Part shown: positions 41,477 through 50,269 of the stretch, one piece after another
Layout: the number at the start of each line of letters is the position of its first letter
How positions within the stretch are numbered: position 1 is the stretch's first letter
Origin: Duganella rivi
GTDB taxonomy: Bacteria; Pseudomonadota; Gammaproteobacteria; Burkholderiales; Burkholderiaceae_D
DNA length: 64,000 nt
NCBI RefSeq assembly: GCF_009857435.1
Contig: NZ_WWCK01000002.1
Coordinates: forward strand, 806,001-870,000
Direction: 5' to 3'
Made by a program: the position numbers and the translations under genes
Notes under the pieces: generated by a model
Database searches by the model: none
What the model saw: only the letters and a program-made list of their open reading frames with translations
What the model was told of the DNA's origin: nothing

Positions 41477-41803
41477 TTACGCCCTGATGTCGATCAGGGT
41501 GCCAAGATTCTGGTCAGCGGCTTGAATCACTTTGGCCGACAAGTCGAATTGCGCTTTGTAGACCAGCGAGTTGGTGGTTTCCACTGCGAGGTTGGTCGCG
41601 CTCGGCGCTTCAACTTGCAGCAGTTCCTGGCCCCGTATGGAAATCGAGACGCCGCTGCCGGCCGGCGCGCTTTCCTGGAATACCGCCTGCGACGGCTGGA
41701 AACCCTGGGTGCCGATGTTGGCGATCGCGTGCGCGCTATTGCCCAACGCGCGCTCGGCGGCGTTGAGACCGGTCACTCCAGAACTAAGCGCGGCGATGGC
41801 CAT
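41477..41803 (-). CDS. Small flagellar rod-like protein
   Basis: A 108-residue protein. IAALSSGVTGLNAAERALGNSAHAIANIGTQGFQPSQAVF is a compact version of the rod/hook N-terminal helix. The C-terminal NLAVETTNSLVYKAQFDLSAKVIQAADQNLGTLIDIRA matches the C-terminal helix of flagellar rod and hook proteins. The middle domain is almost absent and no flagellar genes are nearby. The ATG at 41803 has GAAGGGA upstream. It could be an orphan rod paralogue; function not established. Confidence 0.8.
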   Translation of the reverse strand: MAIAALSSGVTGLNAAERALGNSAHAIANIGTQGFQPSQAVFQESAPAGSGVSISIRGQELLQVEAPSATNLAVETTNSLVYKAQFDLSAKVIQAADQNLGTLIDIRA

Positions 41804-41934
41804 GATATTTCCCTTCGGCAAGAAGACTCCAGTGTACACCGCAACGTAAGCTGTTGCAATTTCCATTGGCAGCTTGATAATATCGTGGGGCAGGCGTAGG
41901 ATCAAACTAGATACATCCTTGAAAGTTACTGGCC

Positions 41935-42789
41935 ATGCGCTACCTTTTACTCATCGTCTGCTGGTGGTGCGGCGTGGCGCTGGCGGCGCCGACGACCGTG
42001 TATTACCCGCGCGTGGAAAGCGACGGCGACAATGGCGAATACGGCATCGCCTTGCTGCAGCTGGCCTTGGCCAAGGCTGGCGGCGAGTACCGCGCCGAGG
42101 TGTCGCCGCTGGGCATGCAGCAAAACCGCGCGCTGACCGAACTGCAATCGCCGCAAGGCCGCATCGACGTGGTGGGCACCATGACCTCGGCCGAGCGCGA
42201 AACCAAGCTGCTGCCGATCCGCATTCCCATGACGCGCGGCCTGATCGGCTGGCGCATCGGCCTGCTGCGCTCGGATCACAGGGATCTGCTGCAATCGGTG
42301 CGCGGCCTGGACGACCTCAAACACTTCAACGCCGGGCAGGGCCACGACTGGCCGGATCTGCAAATCCTGCGCCACAGCGGCGTGCCGGTGCAGCCGATTA
42401 CCATCTACCACACGCTGTTCGGCATGCTGAACGCCAACCGCATCGACTGGGTGCCGCGCTCGGTCAATGAGATTTGGCGCGAGGTGGCCCGCCATCCCGA
42501 GCTGGTGGTCGATCCTTACGTGGTGGTGCGCTACCCGACCGCCGATTACTTCTTCGTCAATCGCAACAACTCGGCACTGGCGGAGGCGATCCGGCGCGGC
42601 CTGGAGACGGCCTTGGCCGATGGCAGCTTCGAGAAGCTGTTTTACGTCCACTACGGTGCGCTGATCCGGCAAGCGCGCCTGGACAAACGGGTGCTGATCC
42701 AGCTGCCGAATCCGCTGCTGTCGCCGGCCACGCCGCTGCAACGCAAAGAACTTTGGTTCACGCTGGACGACCTGAAACGTATCCCATAA
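41935..42789 (+). CDS. Periplasmic solute-binding-like protein
   Basis: A 284-residue protein with a signal peptide (RYLLLIVCWWCGVALA) and a PBP-type fold: YGIALLQLALAKAGGEYRAEVSPLGMQQNRALTELQ, IDVVGTMTSAERETKLLPIRIPMTRGLIGWRIGLLR, VDPYVVVRYPTADYFFVNRNNSALAEAIRRGLETALADGSFEKLF. It resembles the family-3-like orphan proteins found beside sensor genes in Oxalobacteraceae. No transporter is linked and no substrate can be given. Confidence 0.78.
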   Translation: MRYLLLIVCWWCGVALAAPTTVYYPRVESDGDNGEYGIALLQLALAKAGGEYRAEVSPLGMQQNRALTELQSPQGRIDVVGTMTSAERETKLLPIRIPMTRGLIGWRIGLLRSDHRDLLQSVRGLDDLKHFNAGQGHDWPDLQILRHSGVPVQPITIYHTLFGMLNANRIDWVPRSVNEIWREVARHPELVVDPYVVVRYPTADYFFVNRNNSALAEAIRRGLETALADGSFEKLFYVHYGALIRQARLDKRVLIQLPNPLLSPATPLQRKELWFTLDDLKRIP

Positions 42790-42856
42790 CAATTGCACTT
42801 GTGCTATTCTTGCGCCCGATATTGTTCATAAGAAACACTTATTGGGGAAAAACTGC

Positions 42857-44488
42857 ATGGCTTTGTTGGACTTTCTAGAGAAGGAACGCACCGTCGCCGG
42901 TGCCGGATTCAATCGTTGGCTGGTGCCGCCTGCGGCGCTGGCAATTCACCTGTGCATTGGCATGGCCTATGGCTTCTCGGTGTTCTGGCTGCCGCTGTCG
43001 AAGGCGCTGGGCATCAAGGAATCGCTGGCGTGCCCGGCCGATATCGGCGTGCTGGAACGCATCCTGTCGTCCAGCTGCGACTGGCAGATTTCCATGCTGG
43101 GCTGGATGTACACCATGTTCTTCGTGTTCCTCGGTTTGTCCGCGTGGTTGTTCGGCGGCTGGCTGGAACACGCCGGCCCGCGCAAGGCCGGCGTGGTGTC
43201 GGCCGTGTGCTGGTGCGGCGGCCTGGTGATCTCGGCGCTGGGCGTGTACCAGCACCAGATCTGGCTGATGTGGCTGGGTTCCGGCGTGATCGGCGGTATC
43301 GGCCTGGGCCTGGGCTACATCTCGCCGGTGTCGACCCTGATTAAATGGTTCCCGGATCGCCGCGGCATGGCAACCGGCATGGCCATCATGGGCTTTGGCG
43401 GCGGCGCCATGATCGGCGCGCCGCTGGCCGACAAGCTGATGAAATACTTCGCCACCCCGGATTCGGTGGGCGTGTGGCAAACCTTCCTGGTCATGGCTGC
43501 GATTTACTTCGTGTTCATGATGGCCGGCGCGCTGTCCTACCGCGTGCCGCCAACCGGCTGGAAACCAGCAGGCTGGACGCCGCCTGCCACCAACGCCAAC
43601 GCGATGATCACCACCCGCCACGTGCACGCGAGCAAGGTGTGGGGCATTCCGCAATTCTGGCTGGTGTGGCTGGTGCTGTGCTTGAACGTGACCGCCGGTA
43701 TCGGCATCCTGGGCATGGCGTCGCCGCTGCTGCAAGAAATCTTCGGCGGCCAGTTGCTGGGCGTGGCCAAGACTTTCAATGAACTCGATACCGCGCAGAA
43801 AGCGCAGATCGCGGCGATTGCTGCGGGCTTCACCGGCTTGCTGTCGCTGTTCAACATCGGCGGCCGCTTCGTGTGGGCGTCGTGCTCGGACTATCTGGGC
43901 CGCAAGGCGACTTACGGCATCTTCTTCGTGCTGGGCCTGGGCTTGTACGCGTCGATTCCGTCGATGGCGCATGGCGCGCACCTGGCGCTGTTCGTTGGCT
44001 TCTTCTGCATCATCCTGTCGATGTACGGCGGCGGCTTTGCTACCGTACCTGCTTACCTGGCTGATTTGTTCGGCACGCAGATGGTGGGCGCGATCCACGG
44101 CCGCCTGCTGACCGCGTGGGCGGCTGCCGGCGTGTTCGGCCCGATCCTGGTCAACTACGTGCGCGAGTACCAAATCGCCAACGGCGTGCCGAAAGCGCAA
44201 GCCTACGACATCACCATGTACGTGCTGGCCGGCCTGCTGGTGGTTGGCTTGATCTGCAATCTGCTGGTGCGTCCGGTGGCCGACAAGCACTTCATGACCG
44301 ACGCCGAACTGGCCGCCGAGAAGAAGCTGGCGCACGAGCGTGATGCAGCGGCGGCGACCGGCGCGGCAGTGGCGTCGAACGGCGTGACCAGCCCGGTGGC
44401 GGTGGCCTTCGGCTGGCTGGCCGTTGGCATTCCGCTGGCGATCGGCGTTGCCATTACCGTGCAAAAAGCCTCGGTGCTATTTAAATAA
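42857..44488 (+). CDS. OFA-family MFS permease (oxalate/formate antiporter type)
   Basis: A 543-residue inner-membrane protein with 12 predicted segments plus an extra C-terminal hydrophobic stretch (FGWLAVGIPLAIGVAITVQ). YGFSVFWLPLSKALG, GIGLGLGYISPVSTLIKWFPDRRGMATGMAIMGFGGGAMIG and GGRFVWASCSDYLGRKATY are OFA hallmarks. The long loop after segment one (residues about 50-75, with three Cys) is typical of the larger members. ATG 42857 with GGGGA upstream is preferred over TTG 42842. The substrate is probably a monocarboxylate or oxalate/formate; unproven. Confidence 0.88.
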   Translation: MALLDFLEKERTVAGAGFNRWLVPPAALAIHLCIGMAYGFSVFWLPLSKALGIKESLACPADIGVLERILSSSCDWQISMLGWMYTMFFVFLGLSAWLFGGWLEHAGPRKAGVVSAVCWCGGLVISALGVYQHQIWLMWLGSGVIGGIGLGLGYISPVSTLIKWFPDRRGMATGMAIMGFGGGAMIGAPLADKLMKYFATPDSVGVWQTFLVMAAIYFVFMMAGALSYRVPPTGWKPAGWTPPATNANAMITTRHVHASKVWGIPQFWLVWLVLCLNVTAGIGILGMASPLLQEIFGGQLLGVAKTFNELDTAQKAQIAAIAAGFTGLLSLFNIGGRFVWASCSDYLGRKATYGIFFVLGLGLYASIPSMAHGAHLALFVGFFCIILSMYGGGFATVPAYLADLFGTQMVGAIHGRLLTAWAAAGVFGPILVNYVREYQIANGVPKAQAYDITMYVLAGLLVVGLICNLLVRPVADKHFMTDAELAAEKKLAHERDAAAATGAAVASNGVTSPVAVAFGWLAVGIPLAIGVAITVQKASVLFK

Positions 44489-44512
44489 CACGGTAGAATT
44501 AAACTCCAGCTT

Positions 44513-44537
44513 ACGGGACCGCTGACGGCCCCGTTTT
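44513..44537 (+). terminator. Probable terminator after the OFA permease
   Basis: ACGGG-A-CCG, loop CTGA, CGG-C-CCCGT followed by TTT. An 8-bp stem with one A/C mismatch. It lies just upstream of the ABC exporter start, so it may be partial. Confidence 0.6.
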
Positions 44538-44552
44538 CATTTCAGGAGTGCC

Positions 44553-45431
44553 ATGCTCGAACTACGCAATGTTGTGAAGGTTTATGGGAAAAATGTCCGT
44601 GCCGTGGACGACGTTAACCTGGAGCTGCCGTCCGGCGTGACGGCGCTGATCGGCCACAACGGCGCCGGCAAGACCACGCTGATGCAGATGATCGCCACCA
44701 TCGCCAGGCCCACCGGTGGGCAGATCTTGCTGGAGGGCGTAGACATCGTCAAACAGCCCGACGCCATGCGGGCGCGGCTTGGCTTCCTGCCGCAGGATTT
44801 CGGCGTGTATCCGAACCTGAGCGCGCTGGAGTTCATGCAGTATTTCGCCGCGCTCAAGGGCGTGCGTGATCCGGCGCGGATTCGCCGCTTGCTGGAACTG
44901 GTCAACCTGCACGACCATGCCGATCGCCAGGCGGCCGGGTTCTCCGGCGGCATGAAGCGCCGGCTCGGTATCGCTCAGGCGCTGCTCAATGATCCCGATG
45001 TGCTGATCGTCGACGAGCCGACCGCCGGCCTCGATCCAGAGGAGCGGCTGCGCTTCCGCCACCTATTGTCCGAGATTGGCCTGCGCAAGCTGGTGCTGCT
45101 ATCGACCCACATCGTGTCCGATATTGAAAACATGGCGGGCCGGCTGGCCGTCATGAACCAAGGCCGGCTGGTGGCCTGCGACACGCCGGACAGCTTTGTG
45201 CAGCGGGCGCGCAGCCAGGTGTGGTCGGTCACCGTGCCGACCCAGGATTACGAGCGGCTGAGCGCAGGGCTGCAGGTGCTGCAGGCGCAGCGCCATGCAG
45301 AGGGCGTCACGCTGCGCATCGCCCATCCAACGGCGCCGCTGGCCGGCGCCTTGCCCGCCGAGCCGACGCTGGAGGAAGCCCTGATGACGCAGCGTTACGC
45401 CGTGCGCGAGCGCCAGGATCTGGCGGCATGA
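44553..45431 (+). CDS. ABC exporter ATP-binding protein
   Basis: A 292-residue single ABC domain. Walker A GHNGAGKTT is at residues 34-42, signature FSGGMKRRLGIAQALL, Walker B VLIVDEPTAGLDPEE, and the switch His in LSTHIVSD. The CcmA/NatA-like layout with a C-terminal extension (VWSVTVPTQDYERLSAG) is typical of ABC-2 exporters. AGGAG precedes the ATG. It overlaps the permease gene by four bases. Confidence 0.93.
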   Translation: MLELRNVVKVYGKNVRAVDDVNLELPSGVTALIGHNGAGKTTLMQMIATIARPTGGQILLEGVDIVKQPDAMRARLGFLPQDFGVYPNLSALEFMQYFAALKGVRDPARIRRLLELVNLHDHADRQAAGFSGGMKRRLGIAQALLNDPDVLIVDEPTAGLDPEERLRFRHLLSEIGLRKLVLLSTHIVSDIENMAGRLAVMNQGRLVACDTPDSFVQRARSQVWSVTVPTQDYERLSAGLQVLQAQRHAEGVTLRIAHPTAPLAGALPAEPTLEEALMTQRYAVRERQDLAA

Positions 45432-47017
45432 CGGCGGCCTTTACGCCGCACGGCGGCGCCGCGCTCAAGGTATTGTTGCTGACCGAGGTGCGCCTGCGTA
45501 TGCGCCGCCCTGGCACGCTGGTGGCGGTGCTGGCGTTGATTGTGCTGACCTGGCTGATGGTCGGCGACCCCGCCAAGGGCCAGGCCATGATTGTCAGCGA
45601 CAACGTGCGTGTGGCGTACACCAGCATCAGCCTGGCGATGGGCAGCGCGGCACTGACCGGCCTGTTCTTCGGCCTGGCCGGCTTCTACCTGGCGCGCGGC
45701 CGCATGGGCGAAGATGTGCGCAGCGGTATCGGCGCGGTGCTGGCCGCCACGCCGTTGGCGTCCGCCGTGTTCCTGCTGGGACGCTGGCTGGGCAACGCGG
45801 CCTATTTGTGCGCCCTGTTGCTGATTTTCCTGGCCACCATGCTGGTGCTGCATGTGCTGCGCGGCGACGGTCCGGTGCAGCTGGCGATTTATTTGCAGAC
45901 CTATGCGCTGGTGCTGTTGCCGCTGGTGTTCTTCACCGCCAGCATGGTGCTGCTGTTCGACGCCTGGCCGCCGCTGATGGGCAAGGGCGGCGACGTGCTG
46001 TACTTCCTGGTGTGGGTGGCACAACTCTCGGTGGGCGCTGTGTCCGCCGGCGAACGCAACGGCTGGCAGCCCTTGATGCTGCTGGATTTCTCGGGCCTCG
46101 GCGCGATCGTCGGCGCGATCCAGCAGGTGCTGCCATCGCAAGGCCTGGTGATCGGCGGCGGCGACTTCGACCCGGCGCGCGCGCCACGCGTGTTGCCGGA
46201 CGCCCTGTGGACATTGACCATGGTGTGGAGCCGGCTCGGCAGCGCCTTGCTGGCCTTGCTGCCTTTGCTGCCGGCGCTGCTGCTGTTCCACCGTTTTTCG
46301 CCAGACCGGGTGCGGGCGCGGTCGGTGCGCGGCGGCTGGTCGCCGCTGGCGCTGCTGAATCGCTGGCTGCAACCGTGCGCGCGCCTGGTGCGGCCATTGT
46401 TCGGCCTGGCCGCGCGGGTGCCGGGTGTCGCTGGCCAGGCGCTGACGCAACTGGCCTTAACGCTGGTCGTCAATCCGGTGGCGCTGCTGGCGGCACTGGT
46501 GCTGCTGGTGGCTGGCTGCGTGGCCGGCAGCACGCAGCTGGGGACGGTCGTCTGCGTGGCGATCCTGTTGTGGGGCGTGCTCATCAGCGACATCAGCGTG
46601 CGCGATGCGGAGTACGACGTCGAAGCCTTGAACGCCGCCACGCCCGGCGGCCGCCTGCGTGCCTACGCGGCGCAATGGATGGCCAGCGTCGCGCTGGCGC
46701 TGCTATTCACCGCGCCGGCATTGCTGCGCTGGCTGGCGCAGGCGCCGCTGCGGGCACTGGCGTTGCTGGCCGGCGTGCTGGCCTTGTCGGCGGCCGCCGC
46801 CTTGCTGGGCACCTGGAGCCGTACCGCGCGCTTGTTCCTGGCCTTGTTCCTGTTCGGCATGTACGTGGCGACACAGGCGGCGAGCGTGCCGTGGTGGGAT
46901 GTAGCCGGCTTCAACGGCGCGGCGACGCCGGCGTCGGTGGTCTGTTATGGCTTGGCGGCCCTGCTGTTATTTGCGTGCGGCATCGTGACGCAGCAACAGC
47001 GCCTGACGGGGAAGTAG
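45428..47017 (+). CDS. ABC-2 type transporter permease
   Basis: A 529-residue polytopic membrane protein with about 11-12 hydrophobic segments in two groups, separated by a hydrophilic stretch around residues 240-330 (GDFDPARAPRVLPDA, FHRFSPDRVRARS). The start at 45428 (ATGA overlap with the ATPase) is far better than the longer frame from 45221, which runs inside the ATPase gene. The substrate is unknown; the pair resembles exporters of peptides or lipids. Confidence 0.85.
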   Translation: MTAAFTPHGGAALKVLLLTEVRLRMRRPGTLVAVLALIVLTWLMVGDPAKGQAMIVSDNVRVAYTSISLAMGSAALTGLFFGLAGFYLARGRMGEDVRSGIGAVLAATPLASAVFLLGRWLGNAAYLCALLLIFLATMLVLHVLRGDGPVQLAIYLQTYALVLLPLVFFTASMVLLFDAWPPLMGKGGDVLYFLVWVAQLSVGAVSAGERNGWQPLMLLDFSGLGAIVGAIQQVLPSQGLVIGGGDFDPARAPRVLPDALWTLTMVWSRLGSALLALLPLLPALLLFHRFSPDRVRARSVRGGWSPLALLNRWLQPCARLVRPLFGLAARVPGVAGQALTQLALTLVVNPVALLAALVLLVAGCVAGSTQLGTVVCVAILLWGVLISDISVRDAEYDVEALNAATPGGRLRAYAAQWMASVALALLFTAPALLRWLAQAPLRALALLAGVLALSAAAALLGTWSRTARLFLALFLFGMYVATQAASVPWWDVAGFNGAATPASVVCYGLAALLLFACGIVTQQQRLTGK

Positions 47018-47024
47018 CGACACG

Positions 47025-47040
47025 TTTGACGCAGATCAAA
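47025..47040. promoter_or_regulatory. FNR/Anr-like box upstream of the phasin gene
   Basis: TTTGACGCAGATCAAA contains TTGAC-N4-ATCAA, one base from the FNR consensus TTGAT-N4-ATCAA. It starts 104 bases before the phasin ATG and just after the ABC permease stop. Confidence 0.6.
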
Positions 47041-47128
47041 CGAGGCCGATCGAGCTAACGTAGCCTTGATGTTCGCGCTGCAATCGCAGTGCGAATAACT
47101 CCCGGCACTTAACTTTCGAGGCAAATCC

Positions 47129-47770
47129 ATGTATCCATTCTCCCAAACTGTCACCCCTGCAGCAAAAACGCACCTGGAAGCGCAACTGTCGTTCTTCAAC
47201 GATATGTCCAAATCGCTGTTCCGCACCGTTCAACAGTACAGCGACCTGAATATCCAGCTGGCGCAAACCCTGCTGGAAGAAACCACGCAGGCCGGCCAGC
47301 AGGTCATCACCGCCCATCGTCCGACCGAGGCGCTGGCCGCAGCCGCGGCCCATGCCCAGCCAGCCGCTGAAAAGCTGCGCGCTTATCAGCAGCACCTGTC
47401 CCGTATTGCTGCCGACACGCACGTTGATCTGTCCAAGGTCGCTGAAGAGCACGTGCAGGAAACCAGCCGCACCGCCAAGGCGCTGGCCGACGAAGTGGCG
47501 CGCGTCACGTCGGAAGAAACGGAAAAAAACCTGCGTAAGCACCAGGATGCGGTGGAGCGCTTCACCGATCCGTTCTCGTTCAACAAAGATGGCGCTCAGC
47601 AATCGCGTGGTAACGAGGGGCGCGGCAGCCAGACCCTGCAAAGCGGCCAGAGCGGCGCCGACGGCCGTGAAAGCGGCAATATGCAGGGCGGCCAAGCGAC
47701 GGCGGCGCAAACCGCTGCGCAAGCTGCCAGCCAAAGCGGCAAACAGACTGGCGCCCGTAAAGAGACTTAA
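47129..47770 (+). CDS. Phasin family protein (PHB granule associated)
   Basis: A 213-residue, largely helical amphipathic protein. Residues about 15-150 match the phasin_2 pattern (LEAQLSFFNDMSKSLFRTVQQYSDLNIQLAQTLLEE, HVQETSRTAKALADEVARVTSEE). The C-terminal 50 residues are low-complexity Gln/Ser/Gly/Ala. Phasins coat polyhydroxyalkanoate granules and control their number and size. It is monocistronic, with an FNR-like box upstream and a strong terminator downstream. Confidence 0.92.
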   Translation: MYPFSQTVTPAAKTHLEAQLSFFNDMSKSLFRTVQQYSDLNIQLAQTLLEETTQAGQQVITAHRPTEALAAAAAHAQPAAEKLRAYQQHLSRIAADTHVDLSKVAEEHVQETSRTAKALADEVARVTSEETEKNLRKHQDAVERFTDPFSFNKDGAQQSRGNEGRGSQTLQSGQSGADGRESGNMQGGQATAAQTAAQAASQSGKQTGARKET

Positions 47771-47793
47771 TCTTCAACATTGAGTTGAATGTG

Positions 47794-47835
47794 CCGCGCC
47801 GCGCGGAGCTGATTCGCGTGGCGCGGTATTTTTTT
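47794..47835 (+). terminator. Rho-independent terminator of the phasin gene
   Basis: CCGCGCCGCGCG (47794-47805) pairs with CGCGTGGCGCGG (47815-47826), a 12-bp stem with one G-T pair and a 9-base loop, followed by TATTTTTTT. Confidence 0.92.
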
Positions 47836-47879
47836 GTGCCTTGGATTATCATGCTGAGCTTGATGTCTGGAGATTTATG

Positions 47880-48338
47880 ATGAACCAATCCTCTCAAGCG
47901 CAGCCGGAGTCGCTGCATATCGTTTGTCCGCATTGCGATGCGGTGAATCGCGTGCCGGCCGCCAAGCTGGCGGCGCAGCCGGTGTGCGGCAAGTGCCAGA
48001 AGGCCTTGTTCACTGGTGCGCCGGTAGACTTGACCAGTGCCCGGTTTTTGAAGCATATCGAGCGTAGCGATATTCCGGTGCTGGTTGATTTCTGGGCGCC
48101 GTGGTGCGGCCCGTGCCGCACGATGGCGCCGTTTTATGCGCAGGCCGCGCAGCGGCTGGAGCCGCAGTTCCGCGTGGTGAAGGTGGATACCGAGCAGGCG
48201 CAGGACTTGGCGGCGCGTTATGCGATACGCAGTATTCCGACGCTGGCTTTGTTCAAGGGCGGGCGCGAGGTGGCGCGGCAGCCGGGCGCGATGGATGCGC
48301 AGAATATTGTCGCTTGGACGATGCAGAATAATCGCTGA
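47880..48338 (+). CDS. trxC: Thioredoxin 2
   Basis: A 152-residue TrxC. The N-terminal zinc ribbon has Cys16/Cys19 (CPHC) and Cys36/Cys39 (CGKC), and the thioredoxin domain has the active site WCGPC at Cys76/Cys79, with VKVDTEQAQDLAARYAIRSIPTLALF containing the cis-Pro. GGAGA is six bases before ATG 47880; ATG 47877 would place it only three bases away. It is a cytoplasmic disulfide reductase, in many bacteria induced by oxidative stress. Confidence 0.95.
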   Translation: MNQSSQAQPESLHIVCPHCDAVNRVPAAKLAAQPVCGKCQKALFTGAPVDLTSARFLKHIERSDIPVLVDFWAPWCGPCRTMAPFYAQAAQRLEPQFRVVKVDTEQAQDLAARYAIRSIPTLALFKGGREVARQPGAMDAQNIVAWTMQNNR

Positions 48339-48362
48339 GCTGAGCTGCTTCGACTGCGCCGG

Positions 48363-49271
48363 CTAGCTTTCGCTGGCGCGGTCTAGCCATTTCTTGATGC
48401 CGTCCAGCGTGCGGAAGTCGGCCACCGAGCGGGTGTTGATGTGCGGGTGGCGGTTTTGCAGCATGCGCGAGAGGGCGCTGCCGGGGCCGAGTTCCAGTGC
48501 GACCGTGATACCCGCTTCGGCGAAAGCGTCCATGCAGGCGAGCCAGCGGATTTTTTCCGCGAGTTGGCGCGAGAGTGTGTCGACCGCGCGGGCCTGGTCG
48601 TTGACTGGGGCCGCGTCTATGCCGGCCAATACGGGCGCTTGTGGCGGCTGGAACGTGGCTGCTTGCAAGGCTTGTGCGAAAGGCTCAACGGCGTTTTGCA
48701 TGTAGGGCGTGTGCGACGCTACGGCTACCGGCAGGCGTTTGCTGCGCGCGCCGTGTGTTTCGATGGCTTGCTGTAGCGCGGTTGCTTGTTCTGCCGGGCC
48801 GCCGACGATGCAAGTATCTTCTCCTGTTTCGATGCTGAGATGATAGCCGTGCGTGGCGGCCAAAGTGCTGGCGCTGGCGAGCGTTAGGCCGGTAATGGTC
48901 AGTAGTGCTTGGCCGGGTGCGGCGCGCTGGCAGTCGTCCATCAACTGCGCGCGTTGGGCTGCCAGTGCGACGGCTTGCTCGGACGTGAGCGCGCCAGCCA
49001 CGGCGTGCGCAGAGAGTTCGCCGATGCTGTAGCCGGCCACCAGCGCTGGCGGCGGTGCGGTGTCGCGGATGGCTTCCCACATGCTCAGCGTGGCCGCGAC
49101 GATGAGCGGCTGGGCGATGCGGTTGGCGTAGATGTCGGCTGGCTGCGGTAGGCCCGCGAGCAGGCGGTCTACGAGGGTGTTGGCTGCGGGGTGCGTGCGG
49201 GCGAGGTCGAACATGGCAGGATGCTGGTCGCCTTGTCCGGGGCAGAGCAGCAGCAGGCGCGCGCGGCTCAT
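48363..49271 (-). CDS. mdcH: Malonate decarboxylase epsilon subunit (malonyl-CoA:ACP transacylase)
   Basis: A 302-residue acyltransferase of the FabD fold. Active Ser82 lies in AGYSIGELSAHAVAG and the catalytic His in VASHTPYM; PGQGDQHPAM is the N-terminal family motif. In malonate decarboxylase it loads malonate onto the acyl-carrier subunit to prime catalysis. It is the last gene of the operon and overlaps mdcB by four bases. Confidence 0.94.
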   Translation of the reverse strand: MSRARLLLLCPGQGDQHPAMFDLARTHPAANTLVDRLLAGLPQPADIYANRIAQPLIVAATLSMWEAIRDTAPPPALVAGYSIGELSAHAVAGALTSEQAVALAAQRAQLMDDCQRAAPGQALLTITGLTLASASTLAATHGYHLSIETGEDTCIVGGPAEQATALQQAIETHGARSKRLPVAVASHTPYMQNAVEPFAQALQAATFQPPQAPVLAGIDAAPVNDQARAVDTLSRQLAEKIRWLACMDAFAEAGITVALELGPGSALSRMLQNRHPHINTRSVADFRTLDGIKKWLDRASES

Positions 49272-50269
49272 GGGCTATCCAGTGCGGCGATGGATTGTAC
49301 GAGGCAGCAGGCGGCCAGCAAGTCCGCCGCGCCGCCGGGCGAGAGGCGATGCTGGATGAAGACTTGATGGTCGTGCAGCGCCTCCGCGTACCAGTTAGGG
49401 TTTGCAGTGCCGCCTTGCGCGAGAAAACGCTCTGCGTGATCGCGCACGATCTGCGCGCCTTGCGGGCCGGCGCGGTGATAGATGTTGCTGTCGCTGATGT
49501 GCGCCATCAGCGCGTACAAAGTATCGATGCGCTCCTCGGTCACGCTAGCGCCCCGTGCGCGCGAGGCGAGAAGGGCGGGCAGGCCAATCTCGAACACCGA
49601 CGGCAATCCAAGCGCACCTTCCTCGCGCGCGCCGCTCACCGCGTACCGCGCCGCGACGCGTAATCCATTGCTCAGGGCTGCGTCACCGACGGGCGCGCGC
49701 AGGCTGGCGCGTACGGTATCGCCGCTTGCGCCCTCGCTGACGGTGGGCGTGGTGATGGGGGCTGCGTGGGCGGCGAGTTCTTCGCCCCAGCGGATTAGCA
49801 GGGCGGCGCGCAGGGCGGCTGGCGTCATCGGCGTGCCCTGGGCGCGGGCACGGCCGGCGGTGGCGCACAGCATGCCAAGGCTGAAGATGGCGCCGCGATG
49901 GGTGTTGATGCCGCGCGTCGCCTTCAGCATCGCCGTTTCGGCCGCGATGCCAAGCTGCTTCAGTTGCGCGAACGGCGCATCGTTCCATCCTGCCAAACAG
50001 ATTTTTCTAAAGTAGTGGCGCAGCGCGAACATGCTGCGCATGAAAGTGCCGGCATCCATATCGTCATGGCTGCCGCTGTCCACCGGCGAGACGAGGCCCG
50101 GCTTGGGATACAAGCACAACTCCGCGTGCAAGCTGCGCACCGCCAGCTGCGCAATCTCGCGAGCAAACGCCCGCTGCTCCGCGCGGCCAAGAACGCCAGC
50201 CACGCGAGCCGAGGTCGTGCCGGCGCCGATTTGCGCGAGGGCGCGGCGCGCGTTGGCGATGTGTGTCAT
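49268..50269 (-). CDS. mdcB: Triphosphoribosyl-dephospho-CoA synthase
   Basis: A 333-residue CitG/MdcB enzyme that makes 2'-(5''-triphosphoribosyl)-3'-dephospho-CoA, the precursor of the prosthetic group of the MdcC carrier. Family motifs are LHAELCLYPKPGLVSPVDSGSHDDMDAGTFMRS, GINTHRGAIFSLGMLCAAAG-like and DSNIYHRAG. ATG 50269 overlaps the mdcG stop by four bases; the longer open frame to 50623 is antisense-derived within mdcG. At 333 residues it is somewhat longer than usual because of an N-terminal extension. Confidence 0.94.
   Translation of the reverse strand: MTHIANARRALAQIGAGTTSARVAGVLGRAEQRAFAREIAQLAVRSLHAELCLYPKPGLVSPVDSGSHDDMDAGTFMRSMFALRHYFRKICLAGWNDAPFAQLKQLGIAAETAMLKATRGINTHRGAIFSLGMLCATAGRARAQGTPMTPAALRAALLIRWGEELAAHAAPITTPTVSEGASGDTVRASLRAPVGDAALSNGLRVAARYAVSGAREEGALGLPSVFEIGLPALLASRARGASVTEERIDTLYALMAHISDSNIYHRAGPQGAQIVRDHAERFLAQGGTANPNWYAEALHDHQVFIQHRLSPGGAADLLAACCLVQSIAALDSP

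Noticed and set aside
42875..44464. 529-residue minus-strand frame
   Set aside because: Antisense to the OFA permease; His/Gln/Arg-rich without domains, and the + strand protein is clearly genuine.
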